A DNA stretch of 64,000 bases from Pacificispira sp040217575 (GTDB lineage: Bacteria; Pseudomonadota; Alphaproteobacteria; UBA8366; Aestuariispiraceae). Below are positions 1-8,837 of the stretch, piece by piece. The DNA lies in NCBI GenBank assembly GCA_040217575.1, contig JAVJPW010000006.1, positions 434,001 through 498,000 on the forward strand. The letters run 5' to 3'. The notes under the pieces were generated by a model, which had not been told where the DNA came from, did no database searches, and saw only the letters and a program-made list of their open reading frames with translations. A program made the position numbers and the translations under genes. Numbering within the stretch: the stretch's first letter is position 1; each line of letters begins with the position of its first letter.

Positions 1-1
1 G

Positions 2-250
2 GTACCTACCGAGGATAAGGAGCGCGCGGCGGGCGCCATTAATTCTGTTCAGATCATCGGCTATTCACTGGGCGCGGCCATATGCGGCATCGCCGCCAAT
101 ACGGTCGGCTTCGGCGATGGGGCAACACCGGAAACCGCGCGCGCCGCGGCGGACTGGATGTTCGTTGTAATGCTGCCGATCCTGGGGGCGGCGATCCTTC
201 TGGTGCACCGATTCCCGGGACGGGGGGTCAGCGAAGCACCCGCCCCCTGA
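2..250 (+). CDS. MFS transporter, C-terminal fragment (5' end outside window)
   Basis: This frame is open from the window edge to the TGA at 248-250 and encodes about 82 residues. The fragment has two hydrophobic segments, with a glycine-rich stretch reading IIGYSLGAAICGIAANTVGF and a second helix near the C-terminus. That layout matches the last two membrane helices of major facilitator superfamily transporters, where a soluble patch of AxGAxxS type precedes helix 11. The substrate cannot be told from this piece. The last 23 bases overlap the 3' end of convergent serA. Frame and hydrophobic pattern are seen directly; the family assignment is inference from a short fragment. Confidence 0.6.
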   Translation, partial: VPTEDKERAAGAINSVQIIGYSLGAAICGIAANTVGFGDGATPETARAAADWMFVVMLPILGAAILLVHRFPGRGVSEAPAP

Positions 251-1475
251 GTGTACCCGGCAGGGCGCGGATTTCGGCGACAATGTCGTCCGCGTCCGCG
301 ACTTCCCCTTCGGCATCCAGCACGACATAGCCGATTTCACCCTGCGTCTGGTAATGCTGGGCGGCGATGTTGACCGCCCGGTCGGCAAAGATGTCGTTCA
401 GCCGCCGCAATTCGCCGGGAATGTTCTTCTGGACCTGGATGAACCGGGTGACGTCGTGCCGGGGCGGCAATTGTACCTGCGGGAAATTGACCGCGCCGAC
501 GGTGGACCCGTTGTTCGCATATTCCGAAAGCTTGCGCGCGACCTCTTCCCCGATGCGTTCCTGTGCCTCTTCGGTCGACCCACCGACATGGGGCGTCAGG
601 ATCACATTCTCCAGCCCGCGAAGGGGGCTTTCGAACGGGTCGTTATTCGATTTCGGCTCGACCGGGAAAACGTCGATGGCGGCCCCGCCCAGGTGTCCCG
701 ACTTCAGGGCCATTGCCAGCGCGTCCAGGTCGACCACGGTCCCCCGCGCGTTGTTGATCAGGATCGCGCCCTGTTTCATCGCCGCGATTTCGTTCAGGCC
801 GATCATGCCCTGCGTCATGATCGTGTCTGGCACATGAAGGGAGACGATGTCCGCCTCGTGCAGGAGTTCGATCAGACTGCCCATCGGTTCGGCGTTGCCG
901 TGGGTCAGCTTGTCCGTGTGGTCGTAATAGACGACGCGCATGCCCATGGCCTCCGCCAGGATGGCAAGCTGGGTTCCGATGTTGCCGTATCCGACGATGC
1001 CCAGTGTCTTGCCGCGCAATTCATGGCTGCCGGCAGCCGACTTTTCCCATCGGCCCGCATGGGCGGCGGTCGACCGCTGGAACGTCCGGCGCAGCAGCAT
1101 GACCGCTTCTGCGATCGTCAGTTCCGCGACGCTGCGGGTGTTGGAAAAGGGCGCGTTGAAAACCGGAATGCCGCGGGCCTGTGCCGCATCCAGATCGATC
1201 TGGTTCGTGCCGACCGAAAAACAGCCGACCACGCGCACTGACTTCGCGACTTCCGCCAGCACCGCTTCGTCCACCTGACTGCGCGACCGGATGCCCAGAA
1301 TGCGCACGTCGCGGGCCGCCTCTATCAGGTCGGCGCCGCTCAACGCATGAGTCAGGCGTTCGACCGTTTCGAACCCCATGTCGTGGAAATGGTTTGCGGC
1401 GCGTTCCGAAATGCCTTCCAGCAACAGGACTTTCGATTGCGCGATGTCTTCCGGCAGCGCGGGAAGTTGTGCCAT
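228..1475 (-). CDS. serA: D-3-phosphoglycerate dehydrogenase
   Basis: SerA oxidises 3-phosphoglycerate to 3-phosphohydroxypyruvate with NAD+, the first step of serine synthesis in the cytosol. The 415-residue product has the D-isomer 2-hydroxyacid dehydrogenase fold. Its Rossmann motif is GIVGYGNIG (about residue 160), followed by the active-site INNARGT segment and LTPHVGGST with the catalytic histidine. A C-terminal ACT domain (from about residue 345) would mediate serine feedback. Length and layout match the short E. coli-type SerA rather than the 530-residue type. The start at 1475 was preferred over a GC-rich upstream extension because AAGGA lies about 8 bases before this ATG. The gene is convergent with the MFS gene. 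Confidence 0.93.
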   Translation of the reverse strand: MAQLPALPEDIAQSKVLLLEGISERAANHFHDMGFETVERLTHALSGADLIEAARDVRILGIRSRSQVDEAVLAEVAKSVRVVGCFSVGTNQIDLDAAQARGIPVFNAPFSNTRSVAELTIAEAVMLLRRTFQRSTAAHAGRWEKSAAGSHELRGKTLGIVGYGNIGTQLAILAEAMGMRVVYYDHTDKLTHGNAEPMGSLIELLHEADIVSLHVPDTIMTQGMIGLNEIAAMKQGAILINNARGTVVDLDALAMALKSGHLGGAAIDVFPVEPKSNNDPFESPLRGLENVILTPHVGGSTEEAQERIGEEVARKLSEYANNGSTVGAVNFPQVQLPPRHDVTRFIQVQKNIPGELRRLNDIFADRAVNIAAQHYQTQGEIGYVVLDAEGEVADADDIVAEIRALPGTLRGRVLR

Positions 1476-1641
1476 TGCGGCGTTCCTTGGTGAAATTACG
1501 ACGGGTGATTGTTTCGCCGCGTGTCTAGCGCATGGCATGGATCAGGGCAAACGGGTTTTCGGGATGATGATCCCGGGTGTCTTGCCCTGCCTCATAAAGC
1601 GTCCTACAGACGCATCATTCGATCTGTCTGAGGAGCAACGG

Positions 1642-2136
1642 ATGCGCCCATTCGAAACTGCGCGCGGGCCTGGCCGGCTGGTCGGGATCGCCTTTGTCGT
1701 GGCACTGGGCTGCTGGGCGGCGGGGGTGACGCTGCCGGTCCTGCACGTGACCGAACTGTTCGTCTTTGAGAACGAAATTTCGCTGGTCGGCATTGTCGAC
1801 GGGCTGATGCAGGAAGGCGAATATGCCGTCGGCATCCTGGTCCTGATTTTCACGCTGATGCTGCCGCCGGCGAAGCTGGCGGTCGGCTATTGCGTCTGGC
1901 GCTTCACGACCGTGGACGGCAAGGCCGCCCGGCGCGGCGTCATGCTTCTGGACGCGATCGGAAAGTGGGCGATGCTGGATGTCCTGATCCTGGCGCTGGT
2001 GGTCGTGACCCTGAAATCAAGCTGGGTCGCGGATGTCCAGACGGCGCAAGGTCTCTATTACTTCGCCGCGTCCGCCATTCTGGCGCTGTTGGCCGGGGTC
2101 GGTCTTCGGCGCACGGTCACCCGCAACGGCGGTTAG
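1642..2136 (+). CDS. Paraquat-inducible protein A (PqiA) family membrane protein
   Basis: The 164-residue protein has four predicted membrane helices. Its pattern, a first helix leading into LPVLHVTELFVF, a central LMLPPAKLAVGY helix, then GKWAMLDVLILALVVV, is characteristic of the PqiA domain. Members act in the inner membrane with MCE-type proteins in lipid trafficking or envelope maintenance, but this is a single-domain stand-alone copy with no MCE partner nearby. The start at 1642 follows GAGGAGC about 6 bases upstream; an in-frame extension reaching back into the serA promoter is less likely. It ends 4 bases from the convergent homocysteine methyltransferase gene. Family is well supported; physiological role unknown. 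Confidence 0.8.
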   Translation: MRPFETARGPGRLVGIAFVVALGCWAAGVTLPVLHVTELFVFENEISLVGIVDGLMQEGEYAVGILVLIFTLMLPPAKLAVGYCVWRFTTVDGKAARRGVMLLDAIGKWAMLDVLILALVVVTLKSSWVADVQTAQGLYYFAASAILALLAGVGLRRTVTRNGG

Positions 2137-2140
2137 GCCC

Positions 2141-3193
2141 TTACCCGCGTCTGCGACGGCGCGACCGGCGGCCTTCCTCCGGTGAGTCGGGAACACAGCC
2201 GGCGCCGCCCGCATGGACATGTGTCGGCCGGTCGGTAACGCCTGCCAGCGGCCCCAGTTTTTCCACCACCTGTTCCATCGTCGGCGCGTCGCCCGGCACA
2301 TAACCGTCCAGCGCGTCGCGGATCGCCTTCAGGACCGGGCCGTCCGTGCCGCAGCACCCGCCGACGATGCGCGCACCGGAATCGCGGGCCAGGCGGGCAT
2401 AGTCCGCCATCAGTTCCGGCGTGCCGGTATAGGTGAAGCCGCCGTCCTTGAAGACGGGAACGCCGCAGTTCGCCTTTGCGACGATGACGGCGTCGGGGGC
2501 CACTTCGTCGCGCATGCCCAGGATCGACAGGATGTTTTCCGTCGCGCCCAGCCCGCAATTCGCGCCGATGGCCGCAGGCGCGATGGGCTGGTGGCTCAAA
2601 TGGCGATAGGCGTCGGCCGGGGTTACGCCCATCATCGTGCGACCCGCCGTGTCGAAGGTCATGGTGGAAACGACGGGGCGCCCGGTTTCCGCCGCGCCCG
2701 CGACGGCGGCGGCGCTTTCCTCGCGCGATGAAATCGTCTCGATCCACAGGATGTCGGCGCCGCCGTCGACCAGACCGCGGGCCTGTTCGGCGAACGCGTC
2801 GCGCGCCTCTTCGAACGTCACGGTTCCGACAGGCTCCAGCAGCTCGCCGGACGGGCCGATGGACCCCGCGACAACGACCGGGCGGCCCGCCTTGTCTGCG
2901 ACCCCGCGCGCGACGGCTGCCGCCGCCTTTGCCAGTTCATAGGCGCGGTCCTGCGCATTGTGCAGCTTCAGGCGGAACGAATTCCCGCCGAAACTGTTGG
3001 TCAGGATGATGTCCGCACCGGCATCGACGAATTCCTGATGCACCGACGCGACCCGGTCCGGATGGTCGACATTCCACAGTTCGGGCGCGTCGCCGGACAT
3101 CAGTCCGCGCGCGAACAGGTTCGTGCCCATGGCGCCGTCGGCGATCAGGTGTGTGCGCTCTGAGAGCAGTTTCAGGAACAGGTTGTCGCTCAT
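2141..3193 (-). CDS. bmt: Homocysteine S-methyltransferase family protein (betaine-homocysteine methyltransferase-like)
   Basis: This enzyme would transfer a methyl group to homocysteine, giving methionine; alphaproteobacterial members of this length commonly use betaine. The 350-residue TIM barrel has the N-terminal DGAMGTNL motif, the TNSFGGN segment and the zinc-binding cysteines in GANCG (about 210) and GGCCGT (about 275). No cobalamin domain is fused, so it is not full-length MetH. The last 25 residues form a basic arginine-rich tail, which is unusual for the family. It lies 39 bases downstream of metY on the same strand, so the two likely form a methionine operon. The donor (betaine or S-methylmethionine) is inferred, not shown. 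Confidence 0.78.
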   Translation of the reverse strand: MSDNLFLKLLSERTHLIADGAMGTNLFARGLMSGDAPELWNVDHPDRVASVHQEFVDAGADIILTNSFGGNSFRLKLHNAQDRAYELAKAAAAVARGVADKAGRPVVVAGSIGPSGELLEPVGTVTFEEARDAFAEQARGLVDGGADILWIETISSREESAAAVAGAAETGRPVVSTMTFDTAGRTMMGVTPADAYRHLSHQPIAPAAIGANCGLGATENILSILGMRDEVAPDAVIVAKANCGVPVFKDGGFTYTGTPELMADYARLARDSGARIVGGCCGTDGPVLKAIRDALDGYVPGDAPTMEQVVEKLGPLAGVTDRPTHVHAGGAGCVPDSPEEGRRSRRRRRG

Positions 3194-3231
3194 GATTTGT
3201 CGATACTTTCTCGATAAAGTGTAAACGTTCG

Positions 3232-4518
3232 TCAGGCGGCCCTGGCCAGCCCCCGGTCCAGATCGCGGATCAGATCCGCCGCCGTTTCCAGCCCGACCGA
3301 AAGCCGGATGATGTCCGGTCCGGCACCGGCGGCAATCTTCTGTTCGTCGGTCAGCTGATTGTGCGTCGTGGACGCCGGATGCAGGATCAGCGACTTCGCA
3401 TCGCCGATATTGGCAAGGTGGCTGAAAAGCTCAACCGCGTCGACCAGCTTTGCCGCCGCCGCCGCGCCGCCCTTCAGCGACAGGGTGAAGACGGACCCCG
3501 GCCCTTTCGGCAGGTATTTCTGCGCAAGGCCGTGATAGGGGCTTGATTTCAGCCCCGCATAATGGACGTCGGCCACCGCGGGGTGCCCGTCCAGGAATTC
3601 CGCCACGGCCTGCGCGTTCGCCACATGCCGGTCCATGCGCAGCGGCAGGGTCTCGATCCCCAGGATCGTCAGGAACGCGTTCATCGGCTGCTGTGTCGGG
3701 CCGATGTCGCGCAGGCCCACCGCATGACCATAAAGCGTATAGGCCAGGTTCCCGAAACTTTCCCAGAATGTCAGGCCGTGATATTCCGGCGCCGGTGTCG
3801 CCAGACTGGGAAACTTGTCCGCATCGCCGAACGCGAAGGTATCGCAGTCGACCACCGCACCGCCCAGCGCCGTCCCCTGACCGGACAGGAATTTCGTCGT
3901 CGAATATGTTGTGATATCCGCCCCGAAATCCCGGACCCGGCACAGGTAGGGTGTCGCCATCGTATTGTCGACGATCAGCGGGATTTCGGCTTCGTGCGCG
4001 ATTTTGGCGATCGGCTCCAGGTCGACGACCACCCCGCCCGGATTGGCGAGGCATTCCAGAAAGATCGCCTTCGTCTTCGGCGTCAGGGCCCGGCGGAAAT
4101 TTTCCGGGTCCGTCGGGTCGACAAAATCGGTATGCCAGTCGAACTTTCGGAACGTATGGCCCATCTGGTTGATGGACCCGCCATACAGCTTCGATGACGC
4201 GACCACCCGGTCGCCCGGCCCCATCAGTGGCAGAAGCGCGATGATCTGTGCCGCGTGACCGGACGCGGTCACGGTGGCGCCGATGCCCCCTTCCAACGCG
4301 GCCAGGCGTTCTTCCAGCACCGCGACCGTCGGGTTCGTCAGGCGCGAATAGATGAAGCCCGGTTCCTGCAGATTGAACAGGGATGCGGCGTGTTCCGCAT
4401 CGTCGAACACATAGGACGTGTTCTGATAGATCGGCGTCGCGCGCGCCCCGGTCGCGCTGTCCGGCGCGGACCCGGCATGCAGCGCCAGCGTCTCAAACCC
4501 GTATTCGTCCTTTGCCAT
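3232..4518 (-). CDS. metY: O-acetylhomoserine sulfhydrylase / aminocarboxypropyltransferase
   Basis: MetY makes homocysteine from O-acetylhomoserine and sulfide using pyridoxal phosphate. The 428-residue length is typical. The sequence starts with GFETLALHAG and SATGARATPIYQNTSYVF, the hallmark N-terminus of this branch of the Cys/Met PLP family. The PLP lysine lies in TYSTTKFLSGQG, and the tail ends with RLSVGLETAADLIRDLD. It heads a two-gene unit with the homocysteine methyltransferase, so together they would run sulfide to homocysteine to methionine. I looked upstream for a SAM-II-type riboswitch, as seen in related bacteria, and did not find a convincing one. Confidence 0.93.
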   Translation of the reverse strand: MAKDEYGFETLALHAGSAPDSATGARATPIYQNTSYVFDDAEHAASLFNLQEPGFIYSRLTNPTVAVLEERLAALEGGIGATVTASGHAAQIIALLPLMGPGDRVVASSKLYGGSINQMGHTFRKFDWHTDFVDPTDPENFRRALTPKTKAIFLECLANPGGVVVDLEPIAKIAHEAEIPLIVDNTMATPYLCRVRDFGADITTYSTTKFLSGQGTALGGAVVDCDTFAFGDADKFPSLATPAPEYHGLTFWESFGNLAYTLYGHAVGLRDIGPTQQPMNAFLTILGIETLPLRMDRHVANAQAVAEFLDGHPAVADVHYAGLKSSPYHGLAQKYLPKGPGSVFTLSLKGGAAAAAKLVDAVELFSHLANIGDAKSLILHPASTTHNQLTDEQKIAAGAGPDIIRLSVGLETAADLIRDLDRGLARAA

Positions 4519-4645
4519 TATCCGGTCCGGCTAATTTCCATATTTTCGCTGTTATATCTATCGCCACCGCCGTCGTCGAGGGGGGATTTGCCGGGGACAG
4601 ACCGGGGATTGCTGACCGGCAGGTAAATCTTGGCTACAGTGGGCC

Positions 4646-5473
4646 ATGACAGCGTCCGTCGACCGTCCGCCATCCCCTGCCGCGCCCGCCCTTGCCGCGA
4701 CCGCCGCCTATCACATCGGGCGGCAGGGAATGGCGCTGCAGCCGGCGTTCGATGCCGCAGTGGTCATGCCGACGATCCTGCGCCCGGAACTGGCCCGCGC
4801 GGTGCGGTCCGTCTTTGCCCAGGAAGGCGTCGGGCGCATTCATCTTCTGGTCGGGGTGGACAAGGCCGTGGGTGACCGCGCGGTTCTGGATGCCGTGCGT
4901 GCGGATGTGCCGGACGGTGTCCTGGTCACGGTCCTGGACCCCGGATATTCAACGTCCGAACGTCATGGCGGCCGGCATCCCGCCCATGACGGGGGCGCGA
5001 TGCGCACGATCCTGAGCTACCTCGCCAACGCGCGCTACGTCGCCTATCTGGACGACGACAACTGGTGGGCGCCCAACCACCTGTCCAGCATGCTGGATGC
5101 CGTTCGCGACCGGGACTGGGCGTTCAGCCTGCGCTGGTTCGTCGACCCTGAAAACGGAAAGCCGCTTGTCATCGACGGGCTGGAATCGGTCGGGCCGGGC
5201 CGTGGCGGGTACGGCCGGACCATGGGCGGCTGGGTCGACCCGAACTGCCTGATGATCGATGCGGCGGTGTGTGAACCGGCCTTTCGGCTGTGGTGCCATC
5301 CGCTGCTCAACGACGGTACGAATATGTCCGCCGACCGACAGGTCTTCAATGCGCTGAAAGACAGCACACAGGTGGGCGAAACGGGCGAAGCGACGGTCTT
5401 TTACACAATGAACACTGACGACCCGGTGCATGAAAAGCGCATGGCGTGGATCAAGGGACAGGCGGGGCGGTAA
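4646..5473 (+). CDS. Family 2-like (GT-A fold) glycosyltransferase
   Basis: The 275-residue cytosolic protein has a GT-A style core. The hydrophobic strand AVVMPTILRP is followed by a helix and by ARYVAYLDDDNWW, whose acidic DDD triad is the nucleotide-sugar/metal-binding DXD motif. A second conserved patch reads MGGWVDPNCLMID, and WCHPLLNDGTNMSADRQVF looks like the acceptor-side catalytic region. No membrane helices or signal peptide are visible. Neighbours are unrelated, so donor and acceptor are unknown. The start is the ATG at 4646, divergent from metY with a shared 127-base promoter region. Confidence 0.72.
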   Translation: MTASVDRPPSPAAPALAATAAYHIGRQGMALQPAFDAAVVMPTILRPELARAVRSVFAQEGVGRIHLLVGVDKAVGDRAVLDAVRADVPDGVLVTVLDPGYSTSERHGGRHPAHDGGAMRTILSYLANARYVAYLDDDNWWAPNHLSSMLDAVRDRDWAFSLRWFVDPENGKPLVIDGLESVGPGRGGYGRTMGGWVDPNCLMIDAAVCEPAFRLWCHPLLNDGTNMSADRQVFNALKDSTQVGETGEATVFYTMNTDDPVHEKRMAWIKGQAGR

Positions 5474-5588
5474 GCCAGCGTTCGTACGGTGTTCCTGATT
5501 TTACGCCGGGCCCGGCCCGGGATGCAGGGATCACAAGCGTCACCCCCGTATTTCCATGCCGAAACCGGCGCGGTACAGTCCAGCCGTC

Positions 5589-6374
5589 ATGACAGGGGAA
5601 ACGACCAAAACGGCGCTGGTGACCGGCGCGGCACGGGGGATCGGCGCGGCGACGGCGGCGGCGTTCCTGGCGGACGGCTGGAATGTCGCGTTCCTGGATA
5701 TCGACGGGCCGACATTGGGGGAAACCGTCGCGGCGGCCACACCGGCGGACCGGGTTCTGGAACTCGAATGTGACGTGTCGGACCAGGACGGCGTCTATCG
5801 CGCCATCGACATTGTTGCAGACCGGTTCGGGCGCCTGGACGCGCTGGTCAACAATGCGGGCATCGCCACCTTCGCACGGATCGAGGAGACGTCGTTCGAA
5901 GACTGGCGGCGCATCCTGGACGTGAACCTGACAGGCCCGTTCCTGACGGTACAGGCGGCGACGCCCCTGATGCTGAAAAGCGGTGGCGGGGCGGTGGTCA
6001 ATATCGGGTCCATCTCGGGCCTGCGGGCAAGCCTTCTGCGGGTCGCATACGGAACCAGCAAGGCGGCACTGGCGCACCTGACGAAACAGCAGGCGGCGGA
6101 ACTGGGGGACAAGGGCATTCGCGTCAATCTGGTCGCACCCGGCCCGGTCGACACGGCCATGGCGAAAAAGGTGCACACCCCCGATATCCGCGCCGACTAT
6201 CACGATGCGATTCCGCTGAACCGGTACGGGACGGAACAGGAAATCGCTGATGCGATCCTGTTCCTGTGTTCCGACAGGGCCGGTTACATCAACGGTCAGA
6301 CGCTGGCGGTGGACGGCGGGTTCGATGCAGTCGGTATCGGGCTGAAAAGCCTGCGGGGCGAACCGGACTGCTGA
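5589..6374 (+). CDS. SDR family oxidoreductase
   Basis: A 261-residue classical short-chain dehydrogenase. It has the TGAARGIG cofactor glycine motif at residues 13-20, the NNAG motif, catalytic Ser in GSISG, and YGTSK carrying the Tyr and Lys. The C-terminal INGQTLAVDGGFD segment is typical. FLDIDG after strand 2 places an Asp where NAD+-preferring enzymes carry it. The start at 5589 puts the glycine motif at the usual distance; another ATG lies 33 bases upstream and no clear ribosome site supports either. Substrate unknown, and it faces convergent genes, so context does not help. Confidence 0.8.
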   Translation: MTGETTKTALVTGAARGIGAATAAAFLADGWNVAFLDIDGPTLGETVAAATPADRVLELECDVSDQDGVYRAIDIVADRFGRLDALVNNAGIATFARIEETSFEDWRRILDVNLTGPFLTVQAATPLMLKSGGGAVVNIGSISGLRASLLRVAYGTSKAALAHLTKQQAAELGDKGIRVNLVAPGPVDTAMAKKVHTPDIRADYHDAIPLNRYGTEQEIADAILFLCSDRAGYINGQTLAVDGGFDAVGIGLKSLRGEPDC

Positions 6375-6378
6375 CCGG

Positions 6379-7038
6379 TCAGACTTCGGCCTGAAGCCGC
6401 CACACGCCCGCGTTGCGCAGGTCGGTGTCTTCCATCAAGCCCGTGGTTTCGGAATGATAGCGCGCGATGCGTTCCAGTCCCATGTTCGGCAGGTAGAACC
6501 GCCCGGGGTCGCCGACCAGGACCGTGCGTCCGTCGGCGGTCAGGTCCTTCAGCCACGGCAGGACGGCGTCGGCGATTTCCCTGTCATAGAAGACGTCGCC
6601 GACCAGGACGATTTCAAAGTCCGGGTCCATGTCGCCGACGAGGTTTTCGGTGCGGATGTCCAGATGCACGTCGTTCAATTGTGCATTCAGAAGCATCGCT
6701 TCGGCCGCGACCGGGTCGATGTCGTTCGATATGACGTCGAACGCGCCCGCCAGCGCGGCGGCGATGCCGACCATGCCCGACCCCGACCCGAAATCCAGTA
6801 CCTTGCGTCCGCGCACGGTATTCGGATTGTCCAGGATATAGCGGCCCAGCGCCTGTCCGCCCGCCCAGGCAAACGCCCAATAGGGCGTGCCGATGCCCAT
6901 GGCATCCAATTCATCCTCCCCCATGCGATAGAAGGGCAGGTCGTCCTGTGCCAGGTGAAGGCGCATTTCCGGCAGAAGCCGCGGGGAGATGACTCGCGTA
7001 TTCTCCGTAATCAGGCCGATTTCGGCGCCCGCGATCAT
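6379..7038 (-). CDS. Class I SAM-dependent methyltransferase (ETF-beta/protein lysine methyltransferase-like)
   Basis: The 219-residue product has the SAM-binding motif VLDFGSGSGMVGIAAA, an acidic NDIDP after strand 2 and GDVFYD as motif IV. This arrangement, with the substrate-recognition segment GIGTPYWAFAWAGGQALGRY before motif I, resembles the seven-beta-strand protein lysine methyltransferases whose bacterial members modify the electron-transfer flavoprotein beta subunit. Its ATG overlaps the ubiA stop codon (ATGA at 7035-7038), so translation is coupled to ubiA. Linkage with quinone synthesis fits a respiratory-chain target, but that is inference. A longer upstream start would run inside ubiA in another frame and is rejected. 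Confidence 0.72.
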   Translation of the reverse strand: MIAGAEIGLITENTRVISPRLLPEMRLHLAQDDLPFYRMGEDELDAMGIGTPYWAFAWAGGQALGRYILDNPNTVRGRKVLDFGSGSGMVGIAAALAGAFDVISNDIDPVAAEAMLLNAQLNDVHLDIRTENLVGDMDPDFEIVLVGDVFYDREIADAVLPWLKDLTADGRTVLVGDPGRFYLPNMGLERIARYHSETTGLMEDTDLRNAGVWRLQAEV

Positions 7039-7982
7039 GAACCCACCATGCCCAGCGCCAGCCCGGCGGTGATCAGAAGGCCGGTGTCCCGGTTGCTTTT
7101 GAAATGCATGATCAGCTTTGCCGGATCGTCGAAATCCAGGGTCTTCAGCTGCCAAAGGAAATGCGCCGTTGCGGCCGCCAGCCCGGCCCAGACGAACGGT
7201 CCTGTGACGCCGTGCAGCCAGGCGGCCAGCGCGATCAGGCCGATGGTCGCGGCCATGAAACCGGCGATGATCGGGCGCGTGTTTTCGGCGAATTTCAGCG
7301 CGGTCGATTTGACGCCGATCAGGATGTCATCATCCTTGTCCTGGTGGGCATAGATCGTGTCGTACGACATGGTCCAACAGAAGCCCGCCGCATAAAGGAT
7401 CAGGATCTGCGGTTCCGCCGCACCGACCAGATGTGCGCCCGCGACCAGAACGCCCCAGTTGAAGGCCAGGCCCAGGAACGCCTGCGGGAAATAGGTGAAC
7501 CGTTTCATGAAGGGATAGATCGCGACGACGCCCAGCGACGCGACGGCGACAATCGCGGCGGTCAGGCTGAATTGCGTCAGGATGAAAAGGCCGGTCAGCG
7601 CCTGAAGCACGATGAAGGCAAGTGCCTGTTTCACCGTGACCTGACCGGACGGGATGGGCCGGGTCGCGGTGCGCGCAACGCTGCCGTCGATATGCCGGTC
7701 GGTAATGTCGTTCCAGGTACAGCCCGCACCCCGCATGACAAGCGCGCCAATGCCGAACATCAGCCCCAACCAGAGAAGCTGCCACAGGCTTTCGCCCGAC
7801 CCGTGGGCGAACAGCGCCAGTCCCCACCAGCATGGCAGCAGCAACAGCCATGTCCCGATGGGCCGGTCCCAGCGCGCAAGGCGCGCATAGGGGCGCACCG
7901 GCGGCGGCAGCCAGCGGTCGACCCAGTTGCCCGTCTTGATGTCGCTGCGGTCCGTTGTACCGGTCATGTCGGTGTCGGCCAT
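7035..7982 (-). CDS. ubiA: 4-hydroxybenzoate polyprenyltransferase
   Basis: UbiA attaches the polyprenyl tail to 4-hydroxybenzoate in ubiquinone synthesis at the inner membrane. Both Mg-diphosphate motifs are present: NDITDRHID in the first long loop and DKDDD in the second. About eight hydrophobic helices follow the family opening RPYARLARWDRPIGTWLLLL. Length from the chosen ATG (7982) is 315 residues. Alternative starts exist at 8030, whose ATG lies on the same CCATGG palindrome as the rsmE start, and at 7967. I chose 7982 for AAGGGCAAGAGCAAGG just upstream, but this choice is uncertain. It is followed by the coupled methyltransferase gene. Confidence 0.9.
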   Translation of the reverse strand: MADTDMTGTTDRSDIKTGNWVDRWLPPPVRPYARLARWDRPIGTWLLLLPCWWGLALFAHGSGESLWQLLWLGLMFGIGALVMRGAGCTWNDITDRHIDGSVARTATRPIPSGQVTVKQALAFIVLQALTGLFILTQFSLTAAIVAVASLGVVAIYPFMKRFTYFPQAFLGLAFNWGVLVAGAHLVGAAEPQILILYAAGFCWTMSYDTIYAHQDKDDDILIGVKSTALKFAENTRPIIAGFMAATIGLIALAAWLHGVTGPFVWAGLAAATAHFLWQLKTLDFDDPAKLIMHFKSNRDTGLLITAGLALGMVGS

Positions 7983-8028
7983 GCCCTTGCTCTTGCCCTT
8001 GATCGTGAAGCCAAGAATAGTGTCGGCC

Positions 8029-8778
8029 ATGGCCACCGCAACCCGCCTTTTTGTGACAGAACCGCTTCGCCCCGACGAAGGGGTGATGCTGAATGCGGAT
8101 CAGTCCCATTACCTGACCCGCGTGCTGCGGCTGGGGGTTGGGGACGGGGTGCGTCTGTTCAACGGGCAGGACGGCGAATGGACGGCGGTGATTGCCGAGG
8201 CACGGAAATCGGCGGTGACGCTGACGCTGTCGGACCGGACGCGCGAACAGGGGGCGGCATCGGACCTGTGGCTTGCCTTTGCCCCGGTCAAGAAGGCGCA
8301 GACCGATTTCATCGTCCAGAAGGCGACGGAACTGGGGGCGGGCCGGCTGATCCCCGTCATCACCGAACGCACCCAGTCCGAACGGGTGCGCACGGACCGG
8401 CTGGCGGCGACGGCGGTGGAGGCGGCGGAACAATCCGAACGCCTGGACGTGCCGGTCGTCGCGGAACCGGTTTCGCTTTCGGAACTGGTCGACGGATGGC
8501 CCGACGGGCGGTTGCTGCTGGTCTGTGCCGAGGCCGGGAATGCAACGCCCCTGGCGGAAATCGCGGCACGGAACCGGGGCGCATCGGTGGGATTTGTGAC
8601 GGGACCGGAAGGCGGTTTTTCCGTGGCGGAACTTGACTTCATTCACAAACGACCTTTAGTCCACACAGTCGGCTTGGGCCCGCGTATCCTGCGGGCAGAG
8701 ACGGCGGCAGTGGCGGCAATGGCCGTCTGGCAGGCCGTTGCGGGGGATGGGGTTACAAGGCCACCGCCGCGCGGATAG
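8029..8778 (+). CDS. rsmE: 16S rRNA (uracil(1498)-N3)-methyltransferase
   Basis: RsmE methylates U1498 of 16S rRNA in the small ribosomal subunit. The 249-residue protein has the N-terminal PUA-like part (RLFVTEPL, then HYLTRVLRLGVGD) and the C-terminal SPOUT/trefoil-knot signature. That signature comprises KKAQTDFIVQKATELG, then VGFVTGPEGGF and LGPRILRAETA. The start ATG at 8029 sits on the CCATGG palindrome (8028-8033), so the two divergent genes have very little shared leader. Downstream, gshA starts 60 bases after the stop on the same strand and may be co-transcribed. Confidence 0.93.
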   Translation: MATATRLFVTEPLRPDEGVMLNADQSHYLTRVLRLGVGDGVRLFNGQDGEWTAVIAEARKSAVTLTLSDRTREQGAASDLWLAFAPVKKAQTDFIVQKATELGAGRLIPVITERTQSERVRTDRLAATAVEAAEQSERLDVPVVAEPVSLSELVDGWPDGRLLLVCAEAGNATPLAEIAARNRGASVGFVTGPEGGFSVAELDFIHKRPLVHTVGLGPRILRAETAAVAAMAVWQAVAGDGVTRPPPRG

Positions 8779-8837
8779 ATGAAGATAACCGAGCGGCCCC
8801 GTCAGCGGCGGCCCAGCGATTTGGGAAGAAACGCGCC

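Noticed and set aside
354..1241. 295-codon frame opposite serA
   Set aside because: It is a shadow of serA caused by high GC at third positions.
4519..4645. SAM-responsive riboswitch upstream of metY
   Set aside because: Expected in some relatives, but I could not find the conserved core or pseudoknot pairing by eye.
7104..8636. Long plus-strand frame (510 codons) across ubiA and rsmE
   Set aside because: It is antisense to ubiA and out of frame with rsmE. Both of those have clear family motifs.
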